NCBI GenBank assembly: GCA_018823885.1
Contig: JAHJHG010000001.1
Coordinates: forward strand, 1-42,438
Reading direction: 5' to 3'
Length of the DNA: 42,438 nt
From: Patescibacteria group bacterium
GTDB taxonomy: Bacteria; Patescibacteriota; Microgenomatia; UBA8517
A program made the position numbers and the translations under genes. The notes under the pieces were generated by a model that saw nothing but the letters and a program-made list of their open reading frames with translations, made no database searches and was not told where the DNA came from. Of this stretch, positions 8,410 through 17,038 are shown piece after piece. The first letter of the stretch is position 1, and every line of letters begins with the position of its first letter.

Positions 8410-8886
8410 ATGAAATATTTCGCATATGGATCGAATATGAACTTAAAAGATTTGGCCTCTTGGTGTGAAAGTAAAGGTTACGAACCAATAAAACCAAAGT
8501 CTTCCATTATCGGAGCCTTAAAAAGGTATAAACTATCCTTTAATTATTATTCAGAAGGAAGGAAAAGCAGCGCACTGAATGTTATGGATGATCCTTCAGA
8601 TTTTGTTTGTGGAGCAATTCTTGAGTTATCCAAAGATGATTACGATAAGATAAAGGAGAAAGAAGGCAGTACTCTTAAGCCCCCTAAGTATATTGAGATA
8701 GACGTACAAGTAAAAGTACCCGGAAGAATCATTAAGGCGAAAACTTTTAAAGCAAATAAACAGTTTGAACGTGATTTTGTACGCCCAACCAAAGAATATT
8801 TAGATATTGTTTTAAACGGAGCCTCTAAGCAAGGTTTGGATAGTGAATGCATTGAAAAAATTATTAATGCTTCGCGTGGGCTGTAA
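8410..8886 (+). CDS. Gamma-glutamylcyclotransferase-like (AIG2/GGCT fold) protein
   Basis: The 158-aa product starts with the family signature YFAYGSNMN at residues 3-11, the glycine-rich substrate loop. A Glu-containing segment in the middle (KEKEGSTLKPPKY) matches the position of the general acid/base Glu. These enzymes cyclise gamma-glutamyl amines to 5-oxoproline, but many bacterial members have unknown substrates. It has its own -10 box and lies among restriction and nuclease genes, so it may be island cargo and not housekeeping. Confidence 0.75.
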   Translation: MKYFAYGSNMNLKDLASWCESKGYEPIKPKSSIIGALKRYKLSFNYYSEGRKSSALNVMDDPSDFVCGAILELSKDDYDKIKEKEGSTLKPPKYIEIDVQVKVPGRIIKAKTFKANKQFERDFVRPTKEYLDIVLNGASKQGLDSECIEKIINASRGL

Positions 8887-8925
8887 ATATTTCTTATCAA
8901 TTTGTAGTTTATCCCTGATTTACGT

Positions 8926-8931
8926 TATAAT
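8926..8931 (+). promoter_or_regulatory. -10 box (TATAAT) of the gene at 8944
   Basis: A perfect TATAAT ends 12 nt before the GTG start. No ribosome site is visible. Confidence 0.4.
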
Positions 8932-8943
8932 TCCAGCACAATC

Positions 8944-9810
8944 GTGAGTAAACTTTTTAAACCTGAAAAGCTAAAATTAAAAAATAACCCGGAATACAAT
9001 GAGGTGTGGATTCAGAAGTGTATTGCGGATGACCCATCCATTTTGAATCTTGGCGATTTAGTGTTAAGAGATAAAGAAAGGCCTCAGCCGAATGCCGGCA
9101 GACTGGATTTACTTCTCCAAGATCCTGATACCAACCGAAGGTATGAGGTAGAAATTCAACTTGGCAAAACTGATGAAAGCCACATTATTAGAACAATAGA
9201 ATATTGGGATATAGAGCGAAAAAGATACCCTCAATACGACCATTGTGCAGTTATAGTTGCGGAGGATATAACAAGTAGATTTTTAAACGTAATCAATCTT
9301 TTTAATGGGAACGTTCCCATAATAGCAATACAAATGAATGCATATAAATTTGACAAAAAGGTTGCTTTAATGTTCACAACAGTTTTGGATGAATTACCCT
9401 TAGGCTTGGTCGATGAGGACGAGGAAGTTCGTGAAGTAACCGACAGGAAATATTGGATAAATAGAGGGACTGAAGATACGGTGAAAATGGCCGACAAGAT
9501 GTTGGAGTTGATCAATGAATTCACCGAAGGTTTTGAGCTTAAATATAATAAGTTTTATATAGGATTAGCAAAGGATGGACAGCCAAATAACTTCGCCGTT
9601 TTCAGACCAAGAAAGAGTGGTTTAAATGTCGAAATAAAAATACCATTTTCCGACGAAATTCAAACGAAAATTGAAGAGGCAGGGCTAGATGACATGGGAT
9701 ATTTGAAAAAATGGAATGCTTACAGACTAAGGTTCTCAAAAGGGGGTGTTGAAAGCAATAAGAAGCTTTTATCTCATCTATTAAAGCAAGCATACGAGAA
9801 TTCAAAGTAA
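8944..9810 (+). CDS. PD-(D/E)XK nuclease-like protein with DUF5655-like C-terminus
   Basis: The 288-aa product starts at GTG. The N-terminal half has NAGRLDLLL and then RRYEVEIQLGKTDESHI. That Asp, followed by E-x-(E/Q) on the next strand, is the layout of PD-(D/E)XK-fold proteins, although the Lys is replaced by Gln. The C-terminal part (about 195-288) resembles the DUF5655 domain, with KWNAYRLRFSKGG and LLKQAYENSK. Proteins of this kind often accompany restriction systems and are suspected DNA-binding or nuclease factors. The Gln substitution may mean altered or lost catalysis. Confidence 0.5.
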   Translation: MSKLFKPEKLKLKNNPEYNEVWIQKCIADDPSILNLGDLVLRDKERPQPNAGRLDLLLQDPDTNRRYEVEIQLGKTDESHIIRTIEYWDIERKRYPQYDHCAVIVAEDITSRFLNVINLFNGNVPIIAIQMNAYKFDKKVALMFTTVLDELPLGLVDEDEEVREVTDRKYWINRGTEDTVKMADKMLELINEFTEGFELKYNKFYIGLAKDGQPNNFAVFRPRKSGLNVEIKIPFSDEIQTKIEEAGLDDMGYLKKWNAYRLRFSKGGVESNKKLLSHLLKQAYENSK

Positions 9811-9874
9811 TTCACCCCCATAATTCTTCTATTTACCTACGTTGACTAATTTTGTGTGATAAAATTTAAACACT

Positions 9875-9892
9875 GCCCGCAAGGGCTTTTTT
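9875..9892 (+). terminator. Short GNRA-loop intrinsic terminator
   Basis: GCCC-GCAA-GGGC is followed by six T. It would end the transcript of the gene at 8944, but its T-run stops only 3 nt before the ATG at 9896, so it lies within the initiation region of the next gene. Confidence 0.6.
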
Positions 9893-9895
9893 ATT

Positions 9896-11308
9896 ATGAC
9901 ACAGCGAGTAAGCGAGTATCTTGGAGTTAATCCAGCAAAGTTTGAGAAGCGTGGAGTTTTTGACGCAGTTATTGGAGTTGATACGCGTCTTTTTCTTGAT
10001 CCCCACCTCTTACGAAGAACATCTGTACCGGAGTTTGAGGGTTCTCGTCGCCAAATCGAAAGTTACTTCGGGAATATTATGACTTTATTGAGAGCCTCTA
10101 GAGAGGAAGGAGATAGGCCATGGAAAGAGGCCCACAGGCGTTTAATTTTTCGAGAAACTAAGGGAGTATCTATAGGTTACGGTCTACACAGCAGTGATGG
10201 TTTGGGAATAGGTCCTAGATTGGCATATAGACTTCTTAATTCCGCTCAAGAAATCATCTCTCTCGGGATTAACGACCCTGAAATATTTGAGTTACTAGGT
10301 TTATTTGAAGAGGACTTTGGTGCCGATAGGTTAAGTGATATGACTATCTTTATTATTAGAGACAAAATATATTCTTATACAGAAAGAGTGGCTGGAGAGG
10401 TTGGGACAGGTCGTTTGGTAGATTTTGAAAAGAGAAATGTTAGCTATAAGTTACCACTACACCCCAACAGGCGAGGCCCTCTTCTTCTGCTACCAATGGA
10501 GCTTCTGCGTGATTTGCCCGTAGCTCTGACTTGGGAAGCTATAGATCACGTGGTTTCTACTAATCGAGAGTTGCGCGACAGAATCAACCAAATGATAGGT
10601 TCTGCTTGGAGGAATAAAATTACAAAGCAGCAGATTCGCAATCTTATATTCAGTAGTAAGGATAACATCGAGTCCATAATTAATGCTTACAAAGAGAGCA
10701 AAGCTCGTGAATATGATTTTGATACCGATCCTCAAGGAGAAGTGCTATGGTACTACCTTGGCCAGAAATTTGGTGCCCTTCACCCTCTAACCATAAAAGA
10801 AACATCCCCTTCTGATATTGACGAATTAGAGTCCATAGTTATTCAAATTATTAAACAGTTTAAGAAAAATATTGAAGACAATGGGCTAAACGAGCATTTG
10901 TATGCAGGAAGAAAACGAAGACACGAGAGATTTAGTCACCTTCTTTTCTTCAGTACAGCAGATACTTATTGCTTTGCAAATAATATAGATATAAATAGAG
11001 AGCCCAATGCTGGAAGTGGACCAGTAGATTTTAAACTAAGCCGAGGATATCGTTCCCGAATATTAGTTGAGGTAAAGTTATCTACAAATACACATATAAC
11101 AAGTGGTTTCGAAAAGCAATTGCCAGCTTACGCAAAAAGTGAAAGCACCGGAAGAACCATCTATCTCATTATTCGGGTTACAGATTCAGATAAACAAATT
11201 AAGAACATTTATAAACTTCAAAGAGAGCAACGTAAGAAGGGAAAACCTGCTCCGGCCATATGGGTTGTAGATGGCAGGTTGAAGCCGACGGCCAGTAAAC
11301 GAAAATAA
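9896..11308 (+). CDS. Uncharacterised protein with C-terminal PD-(D/E)XK-type nuclease domain
   Basis: The product is 470 aa. About 330 mostly helical residues of unknown function are followed by a C-terminal domain (about 365-450) with EPNAGSGPVDFKLS, then RILVEVKLSTN, then GFEKQLPAYAKSE. This is D-x(n)-E-V-K, a complete PD-(D/E)XK active-site pattern with the downstream Q-L-x-x-Y helix typical of the fold. No signal peptide is present. Its place after the restriction module, and the intact catalytic pattern, suggest a defence nuclease. I do not recognise the N-terminal part. Confidence 0.5.
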   Translation: MTQRVSEYLGVNPAKFEKRGVFDAVIGVDTRLFLDPHLLRRTSVPEFEGSRRQIESYFGNIMTLLRASREEGDRPWKEAHRRLIFRETKGVSIGYGLHSSDGLGIGPRLAYRLLNSAQEIISLGINDPEIFELLGLFEEDFGADRLSDMTIFIIRDKIYSYTERVAGEVGTGRLVDFEKRNVSYKLPLHPNRRGPLLLLPMELLRDLPVALTWEAIDHVVSTNRELRDRINQMIGSAWRNKITKQQIRNLIFSSKDNIESIINAYKESKAREYDFDTDPQGEVLWYYLGQKFGALHPLTIKETSPSDIDELESIVIQIIKQFKKNIEDNGLNEHLYAGRKRRHERFSHLLFFSTADTYCFANNIDINREPNAGSGPVDFKLSRGYRSRILVEVKLSTNTHITSGFEKQLPAYAKSESTGRTIYLIIRVTDSDKQIKNIYKLQREQRKKGKPAPAIWVVDGRLKPTASKRK

Positions 11309-11626
11309 ATGTTATTTAAAGATAATCCGAACATAGAATTGCCGCCTTTCTTGGGCGGATTTTTTTCCGGAATGGATCGCTTGTACATTCCCCACAACCT
11401 TTTGATTCTTAAAAAGATAGAAAGATTGGATAACGGCGATCTTGAGTTAACGGCTCAGGCAAAAGACGGCCATGAATTACGCGAAGGCGTCTTAAAGTTT
11501 AAAACAGAAGACCCAGGTAAAAAGGAAATACTTTATAAATGGCTTAACAAAAGACTTGGAGAAACAATCGACTTTATTTATAGAAGCCATTTTGATTTTG
11601 AGGTCAGGGAAATGGAAATCCGATAA
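11309..11626 (+). CDS. Small uncharacterised protein cotranscribed with the nuclease-like gene
   Basis: This is a 105-aa soluble protein. The ATG follows the stop of the nuclease-like gene with no gap (TAA-ATG), so the pair is almost certainly one operon. It is rich in charged residues and predicted as mixed alpha/beta; I see no known motif. It could be a partner or inhibitor of the nuclease, but only the adjacency supports that. Confidence 0.55.
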   Translation: MLFKDNPNIELPPFLGGFFSGMDRLYIPHNLLILKKIERLDNGDLELTAQAKDGHELREGVLKFKTEDPGKKEILYKWLNKRLGETIDFIYRSHFDFEVREMEIR

Positions 11627-11787
11627 TGGTTGATATATCGAAAAACAGTTAAAAGAGTTTCAGTAAATTATAAAGACCAAAAGGGTTTCGACCCGCAGAC
11701 TCAGCAAACCATAGCATATGAAGAAAGTCCTACAAATTTTTGGCCTGAATTCTCTGAAAAAATCGGGGAAGTTTTGCCGGATATCTT
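11627..11787 (+). other. Short region between convergent genes, possible gene remnant
   Basis: A frame opening with TTG at 11630 codes for about 50 protein-like residues and then continues antisense through the LysM gene, so at most the first part is real. An ATG at 11627 gives only eight codons. A GGGT-TTCG-ACCC mini-hairpin lies at 11683-11694 without a T-run. Confidence 0.25.
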
Positions 11788-12909
11788 TCATTTAGCCTTG
11801 TTGCTTATTGTAAAGGCTCTTTTGTCTTTTTTGCGGAGGATAATTAGGAATAGTGTTGTAAGTGCTAAAGCTCCAATTATCCCTACTACTCTTACATCCC
11901 TGAATGGACTGGTGGGTTTGATTTGGATGGTGAACTTGAACTCCTGGATAGTGTTCCCGGTGAGATTGACATTTTGTTCACCTTCCTGGCCATTATAGGC
12001 AATCAATATCTTGTGTTCTCCGGGCCCCACGTTACTGAAGGTTGCGATCCCCTCTTTATTGGTGGTTGCAGATTTTACCTCTGAATGAATCTCCACCTTG
12101 GCTCCTTCCACGGGATTGCTTTCATTGTCTATTACCTTGACCGTGACATCATACCCCTGTTTTTCTCCCTCCTCCTCTTTTTGACCAGGTAGGGTTAATT
12201 CCCAGCCTACAACTAAGTACCCAGGATTGGTAACCAGAGAGGGGTATTCGTCTTTATTCAGTTCTATGAGTTCCAAATATCTTGCACCATTTCCAAGAAC
12301 CTCCTCTGCAATGGAAAAAAGAGTATCCCCAGCTTGGACTGTGTAAACCCCAGTTTTCCTTTCCACGGTTTCCACATCCACAATTTCAGTGTCCAAGTCA
12401 GTATTAAACAAAGAAGGAGCCCCAAAATATTCTCTTCCATATGTCTTGGCCGAAATTTCACTACTCCAAGTTCCTGTTGCACATCCATTTCCCGCTCTAA
12501 CTCTAAAGTAATACCTTGTGTTTGGCAAAAGGGAACCAACTGTGTATGAATTTGTATCTTTATTTCCAAAACTGCTTACTCCAAAAGTGTATTTATTACT
12601 TTCTGTTCCGTATTCCAAAGCAAAATGATCAACAGGAGTCTGCCAGTTTGTAAATCTTAAGATTATTGAACTTTTTCCTTGTGCACTGGCCTGATATAAC
12701 CAGGGTGCTAGCCCGCTTGGAGTCGTGTCATTACAACTTGGCGCTCCGGCCGTAGAAGTTGTTGGTGTGTCTCCTCCGCCATAATTTCCATCTCCGTAGT
12801 TTCCTTCTCCGTAATTTGAAGCGGCAAGTACACTGCTGCTAAAGATTGAGAAAAAGAAAAATAGAGCGACTAGAAGAATACTAAAAAAACTTTTTACTTT
12901 AAAATGCAT
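11788..12909 (-). CDS. Secreted LysM/fibronectin-III/CnaB-like cell-surface protein
   Basis: The product is 373 aa. A signal peptide (about 1-28) is followed by a Gly/Tyr-rich linker with three NYGxG units, then an FnIII domain (about 60-155), then LysM (YTVQAGDTLFSIAEEVLGNG, about 190-240). A carboxypeptidase-regulatory or CnaB-like beta-sandwich (about 250-330) and a C-terminal membrane helix with a basic stop-transfer end complete it. LysM binds N-acetylglucosamine polymers, so the protein probably links membrane and cell wall or S-layer. A TAGTAT box lies about 6 nt before the ATG, and the gene diverges from tatA. Confidence 0.75.
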   Translation of the reverse strand: MHFKVKSFFSILLVALFFFFSIFSSSVLAASNYGEGNYGDGNYGGGDTPTTSTAGAPSCNDTTPSGLAPWLYQASAQGKSSIILRFTNWQTPVDHFALEYGTESNKYTFGVSSFGNKDTNSYTVGSLLPNTRYYFRVRAGNGCATGTWSSEISAKTYGREYFGAPSLFNTDLDTEIVDVETVERKTGVYTVQAGDTLFSIAEEVLGNGARYLELIELNKDEYPSLVTNPGYLVVGWELTLPGQKEEEGEKQGYDVTVKVIDNESNPVEGAKVEIHSEVKSATTNKEGIATFSNVGPGEHKILIAYNGQEGEQNVNLTGNTIQEFKFTIQIKPTSPFRDVRVVGIIGALALTTLFLIILRKKDKRAFTISNKAK

Positions 12910-12976
12910 AGCTTAATACTACCAAATATTAATACTACTTGCGTTAGTTAGGTTGTAGATTTATATTATATCTAAT

Positions 12977-13159
12977 ATGTTTGGAATTGGCGTACAAGAG
13001 TTAGTAGTTGTTTTGGTTATTGTGCTAGTTCTTTTTGGAGGTAAAAAGCTTCCCGAACTTTCCAAAGGATTGGGAGAGGCTATTAAGAATATACGCATGG
13101 GGTTTGGCGATGATGAAAACAAAAAACAAGAAACTTCAAAAGAAAAGTCAAAAAAATAA
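12977..13159 (+). CDS. tatA: Sec-independent translocase subunit TatA
   Basis: The 60-aa product has one membrane helix (about 5-22), the conserved [19 protein letters not shown] amphipathic hinge and helix, and a charged tail. This is the complete TatA/E form. TatA oligomers form the passage for folded Tat substrates. The gene overlaps tatC. No separate tatB is seen, so this is a minimal TatAC system. Confidence 0.93.
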   Translation: MFGIGVQELVVVLVIVLVLFGGKKLPELSKGLGEAIKNIRMGFGDDENKKQETSKEKSKK

Positions 13160-13865
13160 TCCCCAAAAGAAGTTATTAATTAAAGATCATTTTAAAGAGT
13201 TGGTCAAAGGGTTTTATTGGTGGGTAGCTTTTTTTGTTTTAGGAAGTATTTTGGGGTATTTAAATTATGAAGTAATACTAGGTTGGTTAATACAGCCACT
13301 TAAAAAACCTTTATTTTACACTTCCCCAATTGGAGGCTTTGAAGCAGTTTTTGGAGTTTCTATACTACTTGGTTTTGTTGTTTCACTTCCAATCTTAGTT
13401 TTTCAAATAGTAAAGTTTATTGAGCCTGTGAGCAATAATCTTAAGGGCAAAAAGATTTTTGTTTACCTGTTTACTTCTTTTGTCCTTGCAGTTGTTGGAA
13501 TTTCAGTCTCATACTACTTAGTTTTTCCTGCATCTTTAAATTTTTTAAGTAAATTTGGGTCAGACCAGCTTGAACCTTTAATTTCAACCAAGGATTATTT
13601 TTCTTTTGTTACAAAATATTTACTTGGATTTGCTGTTCTTTTCCAGCTTCCTCTTGTTATTTACCTTGTTAGCTTATTTACCCCCATTACTCCTAAATTG
13701 CTTTTAAGTAAGTTTAAATATGTGTTTGCAGTTAGTTTTCTAGTTGCTGCAGTTTTAACCCCAACACCGGATTTTATTAACCAAACAATCATGGCCACTC
13801 CAATAATCCTTCTTTATCTAGTAACCATATTGATTTTGTATGTCAAAAAAAATATAGTTAAATAG
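13110..13865 (+). CDS. tatC: Sec-independent translocase subunit TatC
   Basis: About 250 aa with six membrane helices and the family pattern: an early KDHFKEL segment, a periplasmic loop, [11 protein letters not shown] and a C-terminal [10 protein letters not shown]. TatC binds the twin-arginine signal and recruits TatA. The start is one of two adjacent ATGs at 13110/13113 inside the 3' end of tatA, in another frame; the frame is open further upstream, but those residues are translated tatA sequence. An overlap of about 50 bp suggests translational coupling. Confidence 0.9.
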   Translation: MMKTKNKKLQKKSQKNNPQKKLLIKDHFKELVKGFYWWVAFFVLGSILGYLNYEVILGWLIQPLKKPLFYTSPIGGFEAVFGVSILLGFVVSLPILVFQIVKFIEPVSNNLKGKKIFVYLFTSFVLAVVGISVSYYLVFPASLNFLSKFGSDQLEPLISTKDYFSFVTKYLLGFAVLFQLPLVIYLVSLFTPITPKLLLSKFKYVFAVSFLVAAVLTPTPDFINQTIMATPIILLYLVTILILYVKKNIVK

Positions 13866-13867
13866 CC

Positions 13868-14062
13868 ATGAATGGTTTCTTAAGAAAGTTTTCTTCAATT
13901 AAATTAACCAGAAAAGAGTTTTTGTTGTATATGGGAACATTATTTTTAGGAATTTTGGGTATTTCATCAATATTAAAATTAATATCAGAAGTTAATCCCA
14001 GTTTAAAGAATCAGAAATCAAACAAACAAACTAGTTTTGGAACAGGGGGGTATGGTGTATAG
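13868..14062 (+). CDS. Small membrane protein with Tat-like leader
   Basis: The 64-aa product has LTRKEFLLYMG, close to the Tat motif (S/T)RRxFL but with RK, followed by one hydrophobic helix (about 19-40) and a Gly-rich end (GTGGYGV). The ATG lies 2 bp after the tatC stop, and the next gene follows 18 bp later. It may be a dedicated Tat substrate or a membrane anchor for the surface protein encoded next. Lys in place of the second Arg usually weakens Tat targeting, so this is tentative. Confidence 0.5.
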   Translation: MNGFLRKFSSIKLTRKEFLLYMGTLFLGILGISSILKLISEVNPSLKNQKSNKQTSFGTGGYGV

Positions 14063-14080
14063 GTTTAATTAACAAAAGTT

Positions 14081-15787
14081 ATGTCAAACAGATTACCAAC
14101 AGTAGGTGGAGATTCAGGAAATTGGGGAACGATTTTAAATTCGTTTCTTGAAGTTGCCCATAACAGCGACGGTACTTTGAAAGATATCGCTCGTGGCGCA
14201 GCTTTTGTCGTTACTGCGAGTGATGCCTCTACTTTGGCTAAGCAACAAGCTGATTACGTTTGCGATGGTACTGCCGATGAGGTGGAAATCCAGGCAGCCA
14301 TCGATGCGTTACCTGCCGGTGGGGGCACTATTTGCTTATTGGGGGGTAATTTCTATACATCTGACATTATAACCTTGCGTTCTAACCTATGCATCGACGG
14401 ACTGGGATCGTCTTGTATATCTGGAACCATTACTTCATCGGCCACGAATTGGGGAATATTTTATACAACCGCCGATCTGTCCTATTCCAAGATTAAAAAC
14501 TTACGCCTGATCCGCCTAAGTGGAGGAATGGGTGGCTGTGTTGCCTTCAATGGATCGTCTGCTTACGAGTACCGTGGTTGCGGTTTGTATTATTGCGACC
14601 TTTATTCAGAAAATGCGGGCTGTTTTCCGTATAGCTGCGGGGATGGTTTGGAAGTGCGTGGTTGCACATTTCGAGGCTCAGAACTAGTAGACGGGAATGC
14701 GGTAGAGATTGGATATGCCGGACTGCCCAAATTCTATAACTGCTCAATCATCGGTGGTTCAGCTCCAACGACAGCATACGGTTTGCTGTTTACAGATAAT
14801 GGTGGCGGTCTGTTTTCTAACTGTTACATTGAAGGCAAAAACTACGGGGCGATGGTGACAGCCAGTGGCAACCCGCGTTTTGTCGGTGGCGAGATTGTTG
14901 GAACCAACGGACCTGCCCTTACTATTTCAGCTGCATCAGCCCCAATATTCGAGGGTGTTTTTCTCCATCCCAAATTCTATGCGTCCAAATATACTTATGA
15001 AGCGACCGGGCAGATGACGCCTCCTGTTTCGGGGAAGGATTACCGTATTATGTCCATGCATGTCCGGAAAGATGTCTCCCAGGCTGGGATTACGCTGAAA
15101 ATAGGCACGACACCGGGGGGTAGTGAGATAGCCAGTGCTATTCCACTTTTCCCCACAGGTTACGAGGCTATTACCCCAAACTGGGCCACCAAAATAACTG
15201 CCGATTCACCTATCTACCTCACCCCGTCCGGAGCGGCCGCGGTAGCAAGCTTCCGGGTGATGTTCTCGGTCATACCGGACTTCGCTAACGCCACTGTTTA
15301 TACCACCACCGTTGGTCACGCACGCATCGTAAACTCCTATATTCTAGGCAGTCCAACCGGGACGTATCAGATAGGCAACTCGGTTCATATTTATAACACA
15401 GTTATTGAATGTCCGGACCCGACCCAATATTCTATCGATTTCAGTGCGCCTCAAGAACTTGTCGATGAGAACTGCACCCTTATCGGCGCGTGCCGGAATG
15501 TTACACCGGGGATGTTTACGGCGAATGATGCAACGCCTTCGGTCACCGGTAAGAGCTTATGGAAAACTGCCAACTCTTCAGGGACAACAATCACCACGTT
15601 CCATGGAGGGCATGTCGGCCAAAAGATCATCGTTCTTATCGGCGATGGTAACACGACAATCGATTTTACCGATACCACTCTTAAGGGCAATGCGGGTGTT
15701 GATTGGACGCCGGCCAGTGGTGATTATTTGGAAGCGGTATTTGATGGGACAAATTGGTATTGTGATGTGCACGATTGTACGGCATAA
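14081..15787 (+). CDS. Right-handed beta-helix, phage tail-spike-like surface protein
   Basis: The product is 568 aa. It begins LPTVGGDSGNWGTILNSFL and HNSDGTLKD, a motif common at the N-terminus of phage tail and receptor-binding proteins. A pectate-lyase-like segment follows (DEVEIQAAIDALPAGGGTICLLGG, then repeated short strands with many Cys, Asn and Gly). The last 80 residues (TTFHGGHVGQKIIVLIGDGN, FDGTNWYC) resemble the C-terminal cap of tail spikes. No signal peptide is visible. GC is clearly higher than in tatA/tatC. It probably binds or cleaves a polysaccharide, perhaps on a host cell; no catalytic site was identified. Confidence 0.6.
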   Translation: MSNRLPTVGGDSGNWGTILNSFLEVAHNSDGTLKDIARGAAFVVTASDASTLAKQQADYVCDGTADEVEIQAAIDALPAGGGTICLLGGNFYTSDIITLRSNLCIDGLGSSCISGTITSSATNWGIFYTTADLSYSKIKNLRLIRLSGGMGGCVAFNGSSAYEYRGCGLYYCDLYSENAGCFPYSCGDGLEVRGCTFRGSELVDGNAVEIGYAGLPKFYNCSIIGGSAPTTAYGLLFTDNGGGLFSNCYIEGKNYGAMVTASGNPRFVGGEIVGTNGPALTISAASAPIFEGVFLHPKFYASKYTYEATGQMTPPVSGKDYRIMSMHVRKDVSQAGITLKIGTTPGGSEIASAIPLFPTGYEAITPNWATKITADSPIYLTPSGAAAVASFRVMFSVIPDFANATVYTTTVGHARIVNSYILGSPTGTYQIGNSVHIYNTVIECPDPTQYSIDFSAPQELVDENCTLIGACRNVTPGMFTANDATPSVTGKSLWKTANSSGTTITTFHGGHVGQKIIVLIGDGNTTIDFTDTTLKGNAGVDWTPASGDYLEAVFDGTNWYCDVHDCTA

Positions 15788-15858
15788 GAAGGCAGATAAA
15801 TATTTTCCAGTCGTTGACAAGTTTGGCTGGAAAAATTAAGATTAAAACAGTTAGAACA

Positions 15859-16896
15859 ATGAGAAAAATACTTCTTTATGTGACGTGTTTATTCTTAGCT
15901 TTATTTGGTCTTTATCAAATAGGAATGACTGTTTTTGCCGAACAATCGGGTTCTTCCCCCGAATCCGGCAGCGACTCGCGAATCAAAACCGCCTATGATT
16001 GGCTAGTGGCTAAGGGTACCAATTACGGTTCAACCGACGCGGCAGATTGGGATAGTGCAACAACATACGTCTGGGGTACAGATTGGAATAGAATCATGGA
16101 AGCCGCTGCCTGGGAGCCGGACGGCTCCGCTACAGCCGGAGATGTGCCCAGTGGTTTTACTTTTTATGCCGGTAATGGTAATCGCACCCAAAAAACCGGC
16201 ACTCTTTTTCAGAATCAGGCTCTAATGGACTATGACGATACTAACTGTGCCGGTAATAACGCCGAAAGCGCCACGCCTTGCGTGGCCGGCGACAGTGAAT
16301 ATACAGGTGAAGAAGGAACTTGGACATTAACGGCCAGCGGGGGTACTGCTGTGAGTGTAACTGATAATGCAGTTACGGTAACCTTGACTTCCAACAAAGT
16401 TTATAAAGACAATTGGACCAAACTTTATTGGACCGACGGCAACGCGGGAGGAGCGATTGTTGACAATGAATTTGCCTATGTTGACGGGGATGACCGGACA
16501 AATCCCACCGGCAACTCCTGTAATTTTAACTCCACCGGCACGGCTAATGCTTTTTGTGACAATCAGGATCCTTTATCTGCGTACGTTGAAGATAACGATG
16601 TCTCAGCTGCTGATTTTTGCTTAAACCTTCAGCTGGATGCCGACAATGCCGATCTGGATGATAACGGGGCTACCGGCGTCGAAACGGACTGGCGTTTACC
16701 CACTCAAAAAGAACTTATGCAAGCATACATTAACGGCGCTGCCAATAACCTGCCAACCCCTGTCGGGAATTATTTATCATCTACCGAGAGTAATAGTACC
16801 AAATCCTACGCATACTACATGGTCATGAGCACCGGCACAACAACCGTCCTTCTTAAGAATACTTCCGGCAATGTTCGCTGTGTCCGCAGAAATTAA
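15859..16896 (+). CDS. Secreted DUF1566 (Lcl C-terminal-like) protein
   Basis: About 345 aa. The start is taken at the ATG of MRKILLYV, because it gives a clean signal peptide or anchor helix; the frame is open further upstream but those codons overlap the preceding gene. The C-terminus has the DUF1566 signature TDWRLPTQKELMQ, NYLSSTES and VRCVRRN. The middle is Asp/Asn/Thr-rich and low in Lys. DUF1566 domains occur in bacterial surface lectin-like proteins. High GC is shared with both neighbours, suggesting they were acquired together. Confidence 0.7.
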   Translation: MRKILLYVTCLFLALFGLYQIGMTVFAEQSGSSPESGSDSRIKTAYDWLVAKGTNYGSTDAADWDSATTYVWGTDWNRIMEAAAWEPDGSATAGDVPSGFTFYAGNGNRTQKTGTLFQNQALMDYDDTNCAGNNAESATPCVAGDSEYTGEEGTWTLTASGGTAVSVTDNAVTVTLTSNKVYKDNWTKLYWTDGNAGGAIVDNEFAYVDGDDRTNPTGNSCNFNSTGTANAFCDNQDPLSAYVEDNDVSAADFCLNLQLDADNADLDDNGATGVETDWRLPTQKELMQAYINGAANNLPTPVGNYLSSTESNSTKSYAYYMVMSTGTTTVLLKNTSGNVRCVRRN

Positions 16897-17038
16897 TCCC
16901 ATCTCCGTGTCCTTACCGGATTGTACTTTCGCATTATTAATTAAATTATCCATTATTGGCGTTTACTTTCGCTTTACGCCTTGTCAGGAATGTGCAAATT
17001 GACTATTATTTATTAAAGCAAAGTCATAGGGTTCAGAT
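16897..17038. other. Intergenic region before the adhesin-like gene
   Basis: It contains the imperfect inverted repeat GGCGT/ACGCC (about 16959-16981) and a TTGACT box near 16998. No clear -10 or terminator T-run is seen. A weak AGGG precedes the next ATG. Confidence 0.3.
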
